This document shows positions 7,624 through 15,774 of a stretch of 64,000 nucleotides of DNA, piece by piece (position 1 is the first letter of the stretch; each line of letters opens with the position of its first letter). Position numbers and translations under genes: made by a program. The notes beneath the pieces are model-generated. The model saw nothing but the letters and a program-made list of their open reading frames with translations. It was not told where the DNA came from and ran no database searches. This DNA comes from Oscillospiraceae bacterium (GTDB lineage Bacteria; Bacillota; Clostridia; Oscillospirales; Ruminococcaceae), in the NCBI GenBank assembly GCA_017472735.1, contig JAFUOD010000019.1:16521-80520 (forward strand), in the 5' to 3' direction.

Positions 7624-8499
7624 ATGAAATTGACAAAGCTTTTTAACAGCGATAAGCTTTCGCTTTCGTTCGAGGTTTTCCCTCCGAAAACCGACTCGGC
7701 ATTTGAAAGCGTTAAAATTGCAACCGAGGAGATTGCTCGTCTTAAGCCCTCGTTTATGAGCGTGACCTACGGCGCAGGCGGCGGCACAAGCCAATATACC
7801 TTAGACATTGCAAAAAATATTAAGGATAGCTATAACGTGCCCACTTTGGCGCACCTGACTTGTGTATCCTCGACCAAGGAGACTGTAAAGGCGAAGATTG
7901 CCGCAATGAAAGAAGCAGGCATTGAAAACGTTATGGCTTTGCGAGGGGATTTGACCCCCGAGCTTGAAAAGACCGATCGCAGCACATGGGCTTATCGTTA
8001 TGCGGTTGACCTTATTCATGATATTAAGGCAAGCGGTGCCGATTTTTGCATCGGTGGTGCGTGCTACCCCGAGATACACCCCGAGAGCTGCAATCAGGCA
8101 GAGGATATAAAACACCTTAAGGAAAAGGTTGACGCAGGCTGTGACTTTTTGACCACGCAGATGTTTTTTGACAACAACCTTCTTTACAACTTCCTTTACA
8201 AAATCCGCGAGGCAGGTATAACCGTGCCCGTAATGCCCGGCGTAATGCCGATTACAAATGCCAATCAGGTCGAGCGTGCAATAAAGCTTTCGGGCTCGTT
8301 CATGCCGCAGAGGTTTAAGAGCCTTGTTGATAAATTCGGTCACAGCCCCGAAGCCATGAAACAGGCGGGCATTGCATATGCGACCGACCAGATAATTGAT
8401 TTGTTTGCAAACGGAATAAGCAACGTTCACGTTTATTCGATGAACAAGCCCGACGTTGCCGAAAAGATTTTGAACAACCTTTCAAACATTTTGGGTTAA
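7624..8499 (+). CDS. metF: 5,10-methylenetetrahydrofolate reductase
   Basis: A 291-residue FAD enzyme with a TIM barrel that reduces methylene-THF to methyl-THF, the methyl donor for MetH. The N-terminal LSFEVFPPKTD carries the conserved Glu; other family segments are SVTYGAGGG, ALRGD and the DFLTTQMFFDN stretch near residue 180. Length fits the bacterial short form. It follows cysK by 25 bases and is directly followed by the MetH activation protein, so the methyl branch of the methionine pathway is encoded together. Confidence 0.94.
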   Translation: MKLTKLFNSDKLSLSFEVFPPKTDSAFESVKIATEEIARLKPSFMSVTYGAGGGTSQYTLDIAKNIKDSYNVPTLAHLTCVSSTKETVKAKIAAMKEAGIENVMALRGDLTPELEKTDRSTWAYRYAVDLIHDIKASGADFCIGGACYPEIHPESCNQAEDIKHLKEKVDAGCDFLTTQMFFDNNLLYNFLYKIREAGITVPVMPGVMPITNANQVERAIKLSGSFMPQRFKSLVDKFGHSPEAMKQAGIAYATDQIIDLFANGISNVHVYSMNKPDVAEKILNNLSNILG

Positions 8500-8501
8500 T
8501 T

Positions 8502-9179
8502 ATGAGCATGATTTACATAAAAAGCTTACTTCCTCCGCCCGTAAACAAAAAAGAAATTTTGCGTTATGCAGGGGCAAAGGAAGCTTTGCCCGAGCTTGAA
8601 GCGCTTTTGGAAGAATGTTTAACACTTGCAGAAGATAAGCTGATATATAAAGTGTGTTACACCGAGGTTTGTGTTAAGCGCAACGGTGATATCTTAACTC
8701 TTGACGGAATTGAAACATCATCTAAAGATTTGCAGAAAAATCTTGCAGGATGCGAGCGTGCTGTGATTTTTGCGGCAACGGTGGGTTTACCGCTCGACAG
8801 GCTTATAGCGCGCTTTGGCACGGTTGCACCGTCAAAGGCACTGATGCTTCAGGCAATAGGCGCCGAAAGGATAGAATCGCTTTGCGATGCCTTTAACGAT
8901 GAAATATCTAAAAAGGCTAAGGCAGAAGGCGAGGCTACACGTCCTCGCTTCAGCCCGGGTTACGGCGACCTGCCCCTTGAGCTGCAAAAGGATGTTTTTG
9001 CGCTTTTGGACTGCCAAAGAAAAATAGGCTTAACGCTTAATAAAAGCTTGCTTATGTCGCCCTCAAAATCGGTTACGGCAGTAATCGGCATAGGCAAGGG
9101 CAACTGCAACCGAAAAACAGGGTGCGAAGCCTGCAACAAAACAGACTGTTTATTTAGAGGAAAAAATGAAAATTACTGA
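8502..9179 (+). CDS. Methionine synthase activation-domain protein
   Basis: A 225-residue protein corresponding to the AdoMet-binding reactivation domain of MetH, here a separate polypeptide. That domain delivers a methyl group from AdoMet to oxidised cob(II)alamin so the enzyme can resume work. The motif RFSPGYGDLPLELQ matches the signature around the AdoMet site, and the C-terminal CEACNKTDCLFR cysteines are common in the clostridial stand-alone form. The gene begins two bases after metF and overlaps the start of metH by 14 bases, so the two are likely translationally coupled. ATG at 8508 is an alternative start. Confidence 0.88.
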   Translation: MSMIYIKSLLPPPVNKKEILRYAGAKEALPELEALLEECLTLAEDKLIYKVCYTEVCVKRNGDILTLDGIETSSKDLQKNLAGCERAVIFAATVGLPLDRLIARFGTVAPSKALMLQAIGAERIESLCDAFNDEISKKAKAEGEATRPRFSPGYGDLPLELQKDVFALLDCQRKIGLTLNKSLLMSPSKSVTAVIGIGKGNCNRKTGCEACNKTDCLFRGKNENY

Positions 9180-11568
9180 ATTTTTAAAAAACAACATACT
9201 TTATCTCGACGGCGGCATGGGCACGCTTTTGCAGGCCGAAGGGCTTGAAGCAGGCGAAAAGCCCGAGCGCTGGAACTTAGCCCATCCCGAGATCATTACA
9301 AGAATTCATAAGGAATATTTTGATGCAGGCAGTAACGTTGTAAGCACAAATACATTCGGCGCAAACTGTTTAAAGTTCAGCGACGACGAGCTTGAAGAGA
9401 TTATTAAAGCGGCGGTTTTAAACGCAAAAGCTGCAAAAGATACAAGTGTCAGCACCCAAGAAAAGTGGATAGCTTTAGATGTTGGCCCCACAGGCAGAAT
9501 GCTTGCACCATATGGCGACTTTGATTTTGAAGATGCTGTTGCTGCCTTTGCTAAAACCATCAAGCTGGGAGCTAAGCACGGCGTTGACCTTGTTTTGATT
9601 GAAACGATGAACGACAGCTACGAGACAAAGGCGGCGCTTTTGGCAGCAAAGGAAAACTGCGACCTGCCTGTTTTTGTCTCGAACGCTTATTCAGAAGACG
9701 GCAAGCTTTTAACAGGTGCCGACCCTGCGGCAATGGTTGCAATGCTCGAGGGTATGGGTGCCGACGCTATCGGCGTAAACTGTTCGCTGGGTCCTAAGGC
9801 GTTAACAGGTGTAATTGATGAATATTTAAAGCACGCTTCAATTCCTGTTATTTTAAAGCCAAATGCAGGCTTGCCAAGCGTTGTCGGCGGAAAAACTGTT
9901 TATGATGTTTTGGCAAACGAGTTCGCCCTCGACTGCGCTTTGCTTATTGAAAAGGGTGTGCGAATTGCAGGCGGCTGCTGCGGCACAACCCCCGATTATA
10001 TAAAGTCGCTGGTTTGTGCAAGCAAGCAAATTCCGCTTAAACCGATTGAGAAAAAGAACATGACTGTGGTGTCTTCTTATACCCATGCGGTCGCTTTCGG
10101 CGAAAATCCGATTCTTATCGGCGAGCGAATTAACCCCACGGGCAAAAAGCGTTTTAAAGAGGCACTAAAAGCAAACGATATCGACTATATTTTAAAAGAG
10201 GGTATTGCACAGCAGGAAAAAGGCGTGCATGTTTTAGATGTTAATGTCGGCTTGCCAGAAATTGACGAGGTCAGAATGCTTAAAACCGCTGTGTGCGAGC
10301 TTCAGGCGATTATTGACCTGCCCTTGCAGATAGATACCTCAAGCCCGAAAGCAATGGAGACCGCTTTGCGCTGTTATAACGGCAAGGCGATGATAAACTC
10401 GGTCAACGGCAAAAAAGAGAGTATGGAATCGGTTTTCCCTCTTGCAAAAAAATACGGCGGCGTTATTGTTGCGTTAACTCTTGATGAAAACGGTATTCCC
10501 CGGACTGCCGAGGGCAGACTTGAAATTGCAAAGAAAATTTTGCTTGAAGCTGAAAAATACGGTATTGATAAAAAAGACATTATTTTTGACCCGCTTACAT
10601 TAACCATAAGTGCCGACAGCACCGCCGCTAAAGAGACCCTGCGTGCTGTTTCGCTTATTAAAAACGAGCTTGGATGTCACACCTCGCTCGGCGTTTCAAA
10701 CGTTTCGTTTGGTTTACCGCAAAGGGATTTGGTTAACGGTACTTTCTTCTCGCTTGCTTTGGGGCAGGGGCTTTCGGCGGCGATAATGAACCCATATTCG
10801 CTTGAAATGATGAAAGCCTACCGCACCTATTGCGCCCTTATGGGAATTGACGACAACTGCACGGATTACATCGCTTTTGCACAGGATATGCCGCAGACAA
10901 TTGCCACATCAACGCAGGCTGTAAGCGTAAGCGCCCCTTCAGAGTTTAAATCCGAGCTTCAAAAAGCTGTTGTTAAGGGCATGAAGGATCTGGCGGCAGG
11001 GCTGACCGAAGAGCTTGTAAAAACCACGCCTGCGCTTGAAATTGTTCAGCAGGAGATCATTCCTGCGCTTGATATTGTGGGCAAGGGATTCGAGAATAAG
11101 ACTGTATATCTTCCTCAGCTTTTAATGAGTGCCGAGGCAGCAAGCGCCGCTTTTGAAAAGATAAAAGCAAGCATGCAGTCGGATAGTTCTGCAAGCAAAT
11201 GCCGCTTTGTAATTGCCACCGTTAAGGGCGATATTCACGATATTGGCAAAAACATTGTTAAGCTTTTGCTTGAAAACTATGGCTTCGAGGTCACAGACCT
11301 TGGCCGCGATGTACCGCCCGAAGCTGTTGTTGAGGCAGTAACAAGGTTTAAAGCGCCTCTTGCAGGCTTAAGTGCGCTTATGACAACTACAGTGCCTGCC
11401 ATGGAGGAAACCATTAAGCAGTTAAGGGCAAGCTGCCCGTGGTGCAAGGTGGTTGTCGGCGGTGCGGTTTTAACCGAGGAATACGCGATGTCCATCGGTG
11501 CCGATAAATATGCCCGTGATGCAATGGAAACGGTGCGTTATGCCGAAGAAATAAATAATAGTCTGTAA
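9166..11568 (+). CDS. metH: Cobalamin-dependent methionine synthase, without activation domain
   Basis: An 800-residue enzyme that transfers the methyl group of methyl-THF to homocysteine through cobalamin. Domains in order: homocysteine S-methyltransferase barrel (about 1-290) with zinc cysteines Cys206, Cys271 and Cys272; pterin-binding barrel (about 315-570, starting at GENPILIGERINPTGKK); cobalamin cap and Rossmann domain (about 590-800) with the axial ligand His691 in DIHDIGKNIV. The activation domain of full-length MetH is missing and is supplied by the preceding gene. Start is supported by AGAGGAAAAA before ATG. Last gene of the operon, ended by a strong terminator. Confidence 0.95.
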   Translation: MKITEFLKNNILYLDGGMGTLLQAEGLEAGEKPERWNLAHPEIITRIHKEYFDAGSNVVSTNTFGANCLKFSDDELEEIIKAAVLNAKAAKDTSVSTQEKWIALDVGPTGRMLAPYGDFDFEDAVAAFAKTIKLGAKHGVDLVLIETMNDSYETKAALLAAKENCDLPVFVSNAYSEDGKLLTGADPAAMVAMLEGMGADAIGVNCSLGPKALTGVIDEYLKHASIPVILKPNAGLPSVVGGKTVYDVLANEFALDCALLIEKGVRIAGGCCGTTPDYIKSLVCASKQIPLKPIEKKNMTVVSSYTHAVAFGENPILIGERINPTGKKRFKEALKANDIDYILKEGIAQQEKGVHVLDVNVGLPEIDEVRMLKTAVCELQAIIDLPLQIDTSSPKAMETALRCYNGKAMINSVNGKKESMESVFPLAKKYGGVIVALTLDENGIPRTAEGRLEIAKKILLEAEKYGIDKKDIIFDPLTLTISADSTAAKETLRAVSLIKNELGCHTSLGVSNVSFGLPQRDLVNGTFFSLALGQGLSAAIMNPYSLEMMKAYRTYCALMGIDDNCTDYIAFAQDMPQTIATSTQAVSVSAPSEFKSELQKAVVKGMKDLAAGLTEELVKTTPALEIVQQEIIPALDIVGKGFENKTVYLPQLLMSAEAASAAFEKIKASMQSDSSASKCRFVIATVKGDIHDIGKNIVKLLLENYGFEVTDLGRDVPPEAVVEAVTRFKAPLAGLSALMTTTVPAMEETIKQLRASCPWCKVVVGGAVLTEEYAMSIGADKYARDAMETVRYAEEINNSL

Positions 11569-11573
11569 AATTA

Positions 11574-11601
11574 AAAACCCGACTGATTTCAGTCGGGTTT
11601 T
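11574..11601. terminator. Bidirectional terminator
   Basis: Perfect 11-bp stem AAAACCCGACT/AGTCGGGTTTT (11574-11584 and 11591-11601) between metH and the convergent transporter gene; A and T runs on both sides make it work in both directions. Confidence 0.88.
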
Positions 11602-11622
11602 AGCTTTTGTTTAGATCAAGAA

Positions 11623-13101
11623 TTATTCGGCAATTTCGGGAACAACGTCAGCAGAGGAAGCTGATTCATGACGAGCTTCAAGATCTTCGTTCATCTTGCT
11701 AAGAGTCTTCTTATCAAGGTTGTAGATAAGACCGAGACCAACGAACTGCATAATAGCAGCAACGAGGAAGAGGATAGCAACCAAGGTACGGATCTGAATA
11801 GCGAAGTCCCAGGAAAGCAAGGTAACATCAATGTACTCGGCACCGGTTTCGGGGTCAACAGCGTTGTTAACATAGCCCATACCCTGCATAATGAGAAGAG
11901 CAACAGCAGGTCCTACGCCCTGTGCTAACTTTCTAAAGAAGGAATGGAGAGAATATACAACGCCTTCTTCACGCTTGCCGGTCTTCCATTCGTTATAGTC
12001 GATAGCGTCGCCCATCATAGCCCAAGAAACAGTGGAGTAGATGCCAAGACCCAAGCTGTAAACAAGCTGGCAAAGAATGTAGATGACAAGGTCGAGACCT
12101 GTGTTGTTAGGAGTAATGATGAACAAGCCGAGAGCGCCAATGATGGAGCAGACAGCACCAATGATCGAAAGCTCTTTCTTGCCGTATTTGGTAACCATCT
12201 TTCGGGCCAAAGGCGTGAAGAGGATGATGGGAATCATCGAGAAGAATTGAACGATACCCGAGATATCGGTGTTCTTGAAGTAGATCTGGAAAGTTACAGA
12301 AACAGCGGTTGCAGCGCCCTGCATGCCGATAAACATACCCATTGCGGCGATTGTAGCACCAACTGCGGGACGGTTGTGGATAAAGTTGTTAAGAGCTTCA
12401 AGCACGTTGAACTTGGGTTGGTCTTCGTTAAGGGTGATATCAGTGTCAACGCGAACCTCGGTGTTCTTGATCATGAACTGGAAGCAGATGAATCCGAGTA
12501 CACCCATAACAAGGGCAGCTATGAATACCATGTTACCGTTAAGCGATTCATCGTCGTTATAGATCAAGAAGGGGAGAATAACCATGGGGAGCATATTGCC
12601 GAGCATGGAGCCGATAGATCTCCACGCGGAGAGAGAAGCACGGTCCGCTGGGTCGTTAGAGATCAAAGAAAGAAGCGAGCCGTAAGGAACGTTTGCAATG
12701 GTGTAGAAAGCGTCCCAAATTACATAGCCTGCAATAAAGATGATCACCTTAGCCCAAACCGGTGCGCCGGGGAAAGGAAGGAAGCAACAAGCGCCGCCGA
12801 CAATAAGGCCGATCGAACCGAACCATATGTAAGCTAAGAACTTGTTTCTTTTATACTTGCGTTTGTCAGCATCGATCATAGAGCCGATCAACGGGTCGTT
12901 AATGGCATCCCATACCTGAACAATAATTAAAAGAAGCGAATACCATGCGCTCATACCCATAACCTGGGTCCAGAAAAGTGCCATGGTGCCCTTAAGTGCA
13001 AAGCTCATGTTGCAGCCCAAATCTCCGGCAGCATAAGCAACGCTGTCAAGAATGCCAAACTTGCGCTTGCCGTTTGCGTCAAGTTGAACCTTTTTTGCCA
13101 T
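11623..13101 (-). CDS. GPH-family sugar:cation symporter
   Basis: A 492-residue, twelve-segment membrane transporter of the glycoside-pentoside-hexuronide family within the MFS fold. Family marks include the N-terminal VAYAAGDLGCNMSFAL, the VWDAINDPLIGSMID loop after helix 2 and the ISNDPADRASLSAWRS region. Such proteins import oligosaccharides or glycosides with Na+ or H+; the substrate cannot be told. AAGGAGG precedes the ATG. A TetR-type regulator gene is transcribed divergently across a 220-base gap, so local control is plausible. Its codon use is strongly biased, which suggests high expression. Confidence 0.88.
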   Translation of the reverse strand: MAKKVQLDANGKRKFGILDSVAYAAGDLGCNMSFALKGTMALFWTQVMGMSAWYSLLLIIVQVWDAINDPLIGSMIDADKRKYKRNKFLAYIWFGSIGLIVGGACCFLPFPGAPVWAKVIIFIAGYVIWDAFYTIANVPYGSLLSLISNDPADRASLSAWRSIGSMLGNMLPMVILPFLIYNDDESLNGNMVFIAALVMGVLGFICFQFMIKNTEVRVDTDITLNEDQPKFNVLEALNNFIHNRPAVGATIAAMGMFIGMQGAATAVSVTFQIYFKNTDISGIVQFFSMIPIILFTPLARKMVTKYGKKELSIIGAVCSIIGALGLFIITPNNTGLDLVIYILCQLVYSLGLGIYSTVSWAMMGDAIDYNEWKTGKREEGVVYSLHSFFRKLAQGVGPAVALLIMQGMGYVNNAVDPETGAEYIDVTLLSWDFAIQIRTLVAILFLVAAIMQFVGLGLIYNLDKKTLSKMNEDLEARHESASSADVVPEIAE

Positions 13102-13255
13102 AACTAATTACCTCCTTAAAAACGGAGCCACGCTATGCTCCATGTTATTTATATTATAGCCGAAAACAGAGATAATAAACCAGTTCCAAAACGACATTTT
13201 TGTGACACCTGTTACCGAAGATATCGCTTTGTTTTAAGCAATTTAAACAAAACAA

Positions 13256-13284
13256 TTGAAAAATGTCAAAACATATGCTATAAT
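13256..13284 (+). promoter_or_regulatory. Promoter of the TetR-type gene
   Basis: TTGAAA at 13256-13261 and TATAAT at 13279-13284, spacer 17, about 40 bases before the start codon. Confidence 0.75.
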
Positions 13285-13322
13285 TTACACAATAGATTTC
13301 AACAAAAGTAAAGAGGGATTTT

Positions 13323-13892
13323 ATGTATAAACGTTGTGTTGCCGAACAGTCATCCAAGCGTCAGCGAGAGCTTGAATCGGGCTTGCTTAAAGCAATGAGC
13401 ACGCACAGATATGAAGATATAGCCATTAGCCAATTATGCGATGACATGAATGTGCCCAGAAAATCGTTTTACCGTTATTTCAGCAGCAAGGAGGGTGCTT
13501 TGTTCGCCTTAATAGACCACACCTGCATGGACTTTTTGGCAAGCTTTATGGGCGGTACCTCAAATGCAACAAGTGAAACAATGGTAGCGTTTTTCAAATT
13601 CTGGATGGAAAAAAGAACGCTTTTGGATGCGCTTATGCGTTCGGGGTTAAGCGGCGTGTTGGTGCAGCGCTCAATAGCCCTTGCCTCAACGGATAACACC
13701 GTTGCAAAATCTTTCTTCCCGTCTATCCCTGATAATCTCAGAAATCACGGATTGGTGTTTATGGTTTCGGGTCTTATGTCGCTGGTCATCGAATGGCATC
13801 ACTCGGGATTTAAAGACGACCCGAGGGAAATGGCTGATATTGCGGCAACATTGCTTACAAAACCGCTTTACCGTTCGGGCCTTGAAAAGTGA
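13323..13892 (+). CDS. TetR/AcrR family transcriptional regulator
   Basis: A 189-residue protein with a TetR-type helix-turn-helix near residues 20-65 (EDIAISQLCDDMNVPRKSF then YRYFSSKEGALFAL) and an unassigned ligand-binding C-terminal part. It stands divergent to the GPH symporter and most likely regulates it or itself, which is inference from position. The start ATG follows AAAGAGGG at good distance. A bidirectional terminator follows. Ligand unknown. Confidence 0.85.
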   Translation: MYKRCVAEQSSKRQRELESGLLKAMSTHRYEDIAISQLCDDMNVPRKSFYRYFSSKEGALFALIDHTCMDFLASFMGGTSNATSETMVAFFKFWMEKRTLLDALMRSGLSGVLVQRSIALASTDNTVAKSFFPSIPDNLRNHGLVFMVSGLMSLVIEWHHSGFKDDPREMADIAATLLTKPLYRSGLEK

Positions 13893-13898
13893 AAAAAC

Positions 13899-13930
13899 AA
13901 AAAGCCTTCTGAAATAAAGAAGGCTTTTTT
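13899..13930. terminator. Bidirectional terminator
   Basis: AAAAGCCTTCT pairs with AGAAGGCTTTT around a short loop; T runs on both strands. It separates the TetR gene from the convergent degV gene. Confidence 0.85.
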
Positions 13931-13945
13931 GTTTGTAGTTGTAAT

Positions 13946-14797
13946 TTATGCCAAGCAGGGCTTTTGAGCACCCTCGTAGCCAATTAAAAGACCGCCCGAT
14001 TCGGCGTAAAAGCTGCAAAGCGCACCCGTCTTTTCAATAATAACCGATGCCTTGGGAAATTTCTCCTTAATCATTTCAGCCAAGGTTTTTGCGGCGTCAG
14101 CGTTCTGGCAATGGTGAATTCTCACTCTGCCGCCGATGTAGCCGTTTGAAAGCATGTTTTTAAAAACAGTTGCGATTGCATTCTTGGCACCTCTTACCTT
14201 GTCGGTCAATTCAAGGGTGCCCTGCAAGCTTGCCTTGCCTATTGCGCGAATACCCAAAAGCCCTGCAAACTTTGCAACTGCCATGCTGCATCTGCCGTTG
14301 TTGGCAAGGTTTCTTAACGATTCGAGCGAGAAGATAAGGTGAGTTTTTGTTTTATACTCGCTTATTTTTGTCTTTATCTCCTCAAAATCAATGCCCGAGG
14401 TTATAAGGTCGCGAAGCTTTTCAATAATAAGCGCAATTTCGGGTCCTGCCGAGAGAGTATCTATAACACAGCCCTTTTTTTCGGGGTTTTTGCTTAAGTG
14501 GTCGTTAACTGCCATGTTTGCCGAGTTGCAGCTGCCCGAAAGCCCGCTGGTGATGGTAACGCAGAATACACCCTCATAGTCCTCAAACGAGTCTTCCCAG
14601 TCTTGGGTGTTTGGGCAAGAGGAGCGTGAAACGCCGCTGTATTTTTTAAGGTCTGTGACCATGCTGTCAACGTCAAGGTTAGCGGTGTCGATATATTCCT
14701 TTTCGTCGGTAATTATTTTAAGCGGCACGCTCGAAAAAGCGGTGTCGTTTAAGCTGAATAAGTCTGAAGATGAGTCGGAGATGATTTTATAGCGCAT
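13946..14797 (-). CDS. DegV family fatty-acid-binding protein
   Basis: A 283-residue DegV-family protein. Members bind a fatty acid and, as FakB, present it to the kinase FakA. The N-terminal YKIISDSSSDLFSL is the family's opening strand, and the SGLSGSCNSANMA segment matches the conserved loop that holds the acyl carboxylate. No fakA gene is in the window. The gene is flanked by convergent TetR and divergent DUF1836 genes, so it is probably monocistronic. Confidence 0.88.
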   Translation of the reverse strand: MRYKIISDSSSDLFSLNDTAFSSVPLKIITDEKEYIDTANLDVDSMVTDLKKYSGVSRSSCPNTQDWEDSFEDYEGVFCVTITSGLSGSCNSANMAVNDHLSKNPEKKGCVIDTLSAGPEIALIIEKLRDLITSGIDFEEIKTKISEYKTKTHLIFSLESLRNLANNGRCSMAVAKFAGLLGIRAIGKASLQGTLELTDKVRGAKNAIATVFKNMLSNGYIGGRVRIHHCQNADAAKTLAEMIKEKFPKASVIIEKTGALCSFYAESGGLLIGYEGAQKPCLA

Positions 14798-14909
14798 TTT
14801 TTAGCCTCACTTTGTTGGTGCTGGATATTCTATCATCGGTTTTTAAAAAACCGATAAATTAATTATAACGACTTCTTTAAAGATTGTCAACGAGTATTTT
14901 GAAAGCTTA

Positions 14910-14938
14910 TTGACAGGTTTATGAAATTATTATAAAAT
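14910..14938 (+). promoter_or_regulatory. Promoter very close to the DUF1836 start codon
   Basis: TTGACA at 14910-14915 and TAAAAT at 14933-14938 with a 17-base spacer. The start codon begins at 14945, only six bases after the -10 box, so transcription would start at or next to the ATG. Confidence 0.65.
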
Positions 14939-14944
14939 ATCCTC

Positions 14945-15460
14945 ATGGAAAAAGATATGAAAAGCCTGTTTGCCGAAAAGGTCGAGGGTTTCCGTTTGCC
15001 CCGATACGCCGAGCTGCCCAACATGGGTCTTTATTTGGAACAGGTAACAAAGTATATAAACGGAATTATTGTACCTTTGGGCTGCCCCGAGATGACATCG
15101 TCGATGGTCAGCAACTATGTTAAAAAGGGGGTTATCTCTGCTCCCGTAAAAAAGCAATATTACGCCGAGCAGATTGCATATTTATTCTTTATAAGCGTGG
15201 GCAAAAGTGTTTTGTCGATGGAAAACATAGCTGTTCTTTTTGAGCTGCAAAAAAAGACTTATGATGCCGAAACTGCTTATAATTATTTTTGCATGGAATT
15301 TGAAAATATGCTTTCTTATGTTGCGGGGCTTAAAGATAAAATTGAAAACATCGGCGTTACCAGCAGTGTGGCAAAAACCATGCTTCGCTCGGCAATTGTT
15401 GCGGCTTCGCATATTGTTTTTGTAAGCAATTGCTTTGAAGAGCTTGTTTTAAGCGAATAA
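14945..15460 (+). CDS. DUF1836 domain-containing protein
   Basis: A 171-residue protein of the DUF1836 family, found in Firmicutes and of unknown function. The segment FRLPRYAELPNMGLYLEQV near residue 17 and the following helix-turn-helix-like part with MTSSMVSNYVKKGVIS suggest a MerR-like DNA-binding fold (inference). The promoter lies so close that the mRNA may be leaderless; no ribosome binding site is visible before ATG 14945. A second in-frame ATG at 14957 is an alternative start. It is followed by the SCIFF gene with its own promoter. Confidence 0.8.
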   Translation: MEKDMKSLFAEKVEGFRLPRYAELPNMGLYLEQVTKYINGIIVPLGCPEMTSSMVSNYVKKGVISAPVKKQYYAEQIAYLFFISVGKSVLSMENIAVLFELQKKTYDAETAYNYFCMEFENMLSYVAGLKDKIENIGVTSSVAKTMLRSAIVAASHIVFVSNCFEELVLSE

Positions 15461-15475
15461 ATTTTTGCGCCGTGA

Positions 15476-15504
15476 TTGACTTATTTAAAGCAATGTGATA
15501 TAAT
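15476..15504 (+). promoter_or_regulatory. Promoter of the SCIFF gene cluster
   Basis: TTGACT at 15476-15481 and TATAAT at 15499-15504, spacer 17, with the SCIFF ATG 34 bases further on. Confidence 0.8.
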
Positions 15505-15538
15505 AAGGCAAATATTAATTCTTTGGAGGATTACAAAT

Positions 15539-15694
15539 ATGAAGCATATCAAGACTTTAGATACCAAGAACCTTTGTGACAGCACTAAGTGCGGCGGCTG
15601 CGGCGAATGCCAGACCTCTTGCCAGTCTGCTTGCAAGACAAGCTGCGGCATTGCTAACCAGCAGTGTGAAAACACAAAGAAGGAAGAAAAGTAA
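15539..15694 (+). CDS. SCIFF ranthipeptide precursor, eight-cysteine variant
   Basis: A 51-residue precursor peptide. The core CGECQTSCQSACKTSC with a last Cys at 43 is the hallmark of SCIFF (six cysteines in forty-five residues), a peptide almost universal in Clostridia and cross-linked by thioether bonds. The leader MKHIKTLDTKNL also fits. Besides the six usual cysteines (21, 24, 28, 32, 36, 43) there are Cys13 and Cys18. The start ATG follows TTGGAGGA. The maturase gene follows after an attenuator-like terminator. The physiological role of SCIFF is not established; a link to quorum sensing or redox signalling has been proposed for ranthipeptides. Confidence 0.93.
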   Translation: MKHIKTLDTKNLCDSTKCGGCGECQTSCQSACKTSCGIANQQCENTKKEEK

Positions 15695-15711
15695 TTTAGC
15701 TTTTGCACCTG

Positions 15712-15737
15712 ATGCCGCCTGATTGGCGGCATTTTTT
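15712..15737 (+). terminator. Terminator/attenuator between SCIFF and its maturase
   Basis: Perfect 8-bp stem ATGCCGCC/GGCGGCAT followed by TTTTT. It would make the peptide mRNA more abundant than that of the enzyme by partial read-through. Confidence 0.85.
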
Positions 15738-15774
15738 GCGATATGATCATTTACATAACAGGAGAAATTTTAAA

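Noticed and set aside
7801-8430. 209-codon minus-strand frame inside metF
   Set aside because: metF is certain on the plus strand; the antisense frame has no promoter, binding site or known domain.
11944-12837. 297-codon plus-strand frame antisense to the GPH symporter
   Set aside because: The translation is rich in His, Asp and Asn and low in hydrophobic residues, a mirror of a membrane protein gene; no ribosome binding site.
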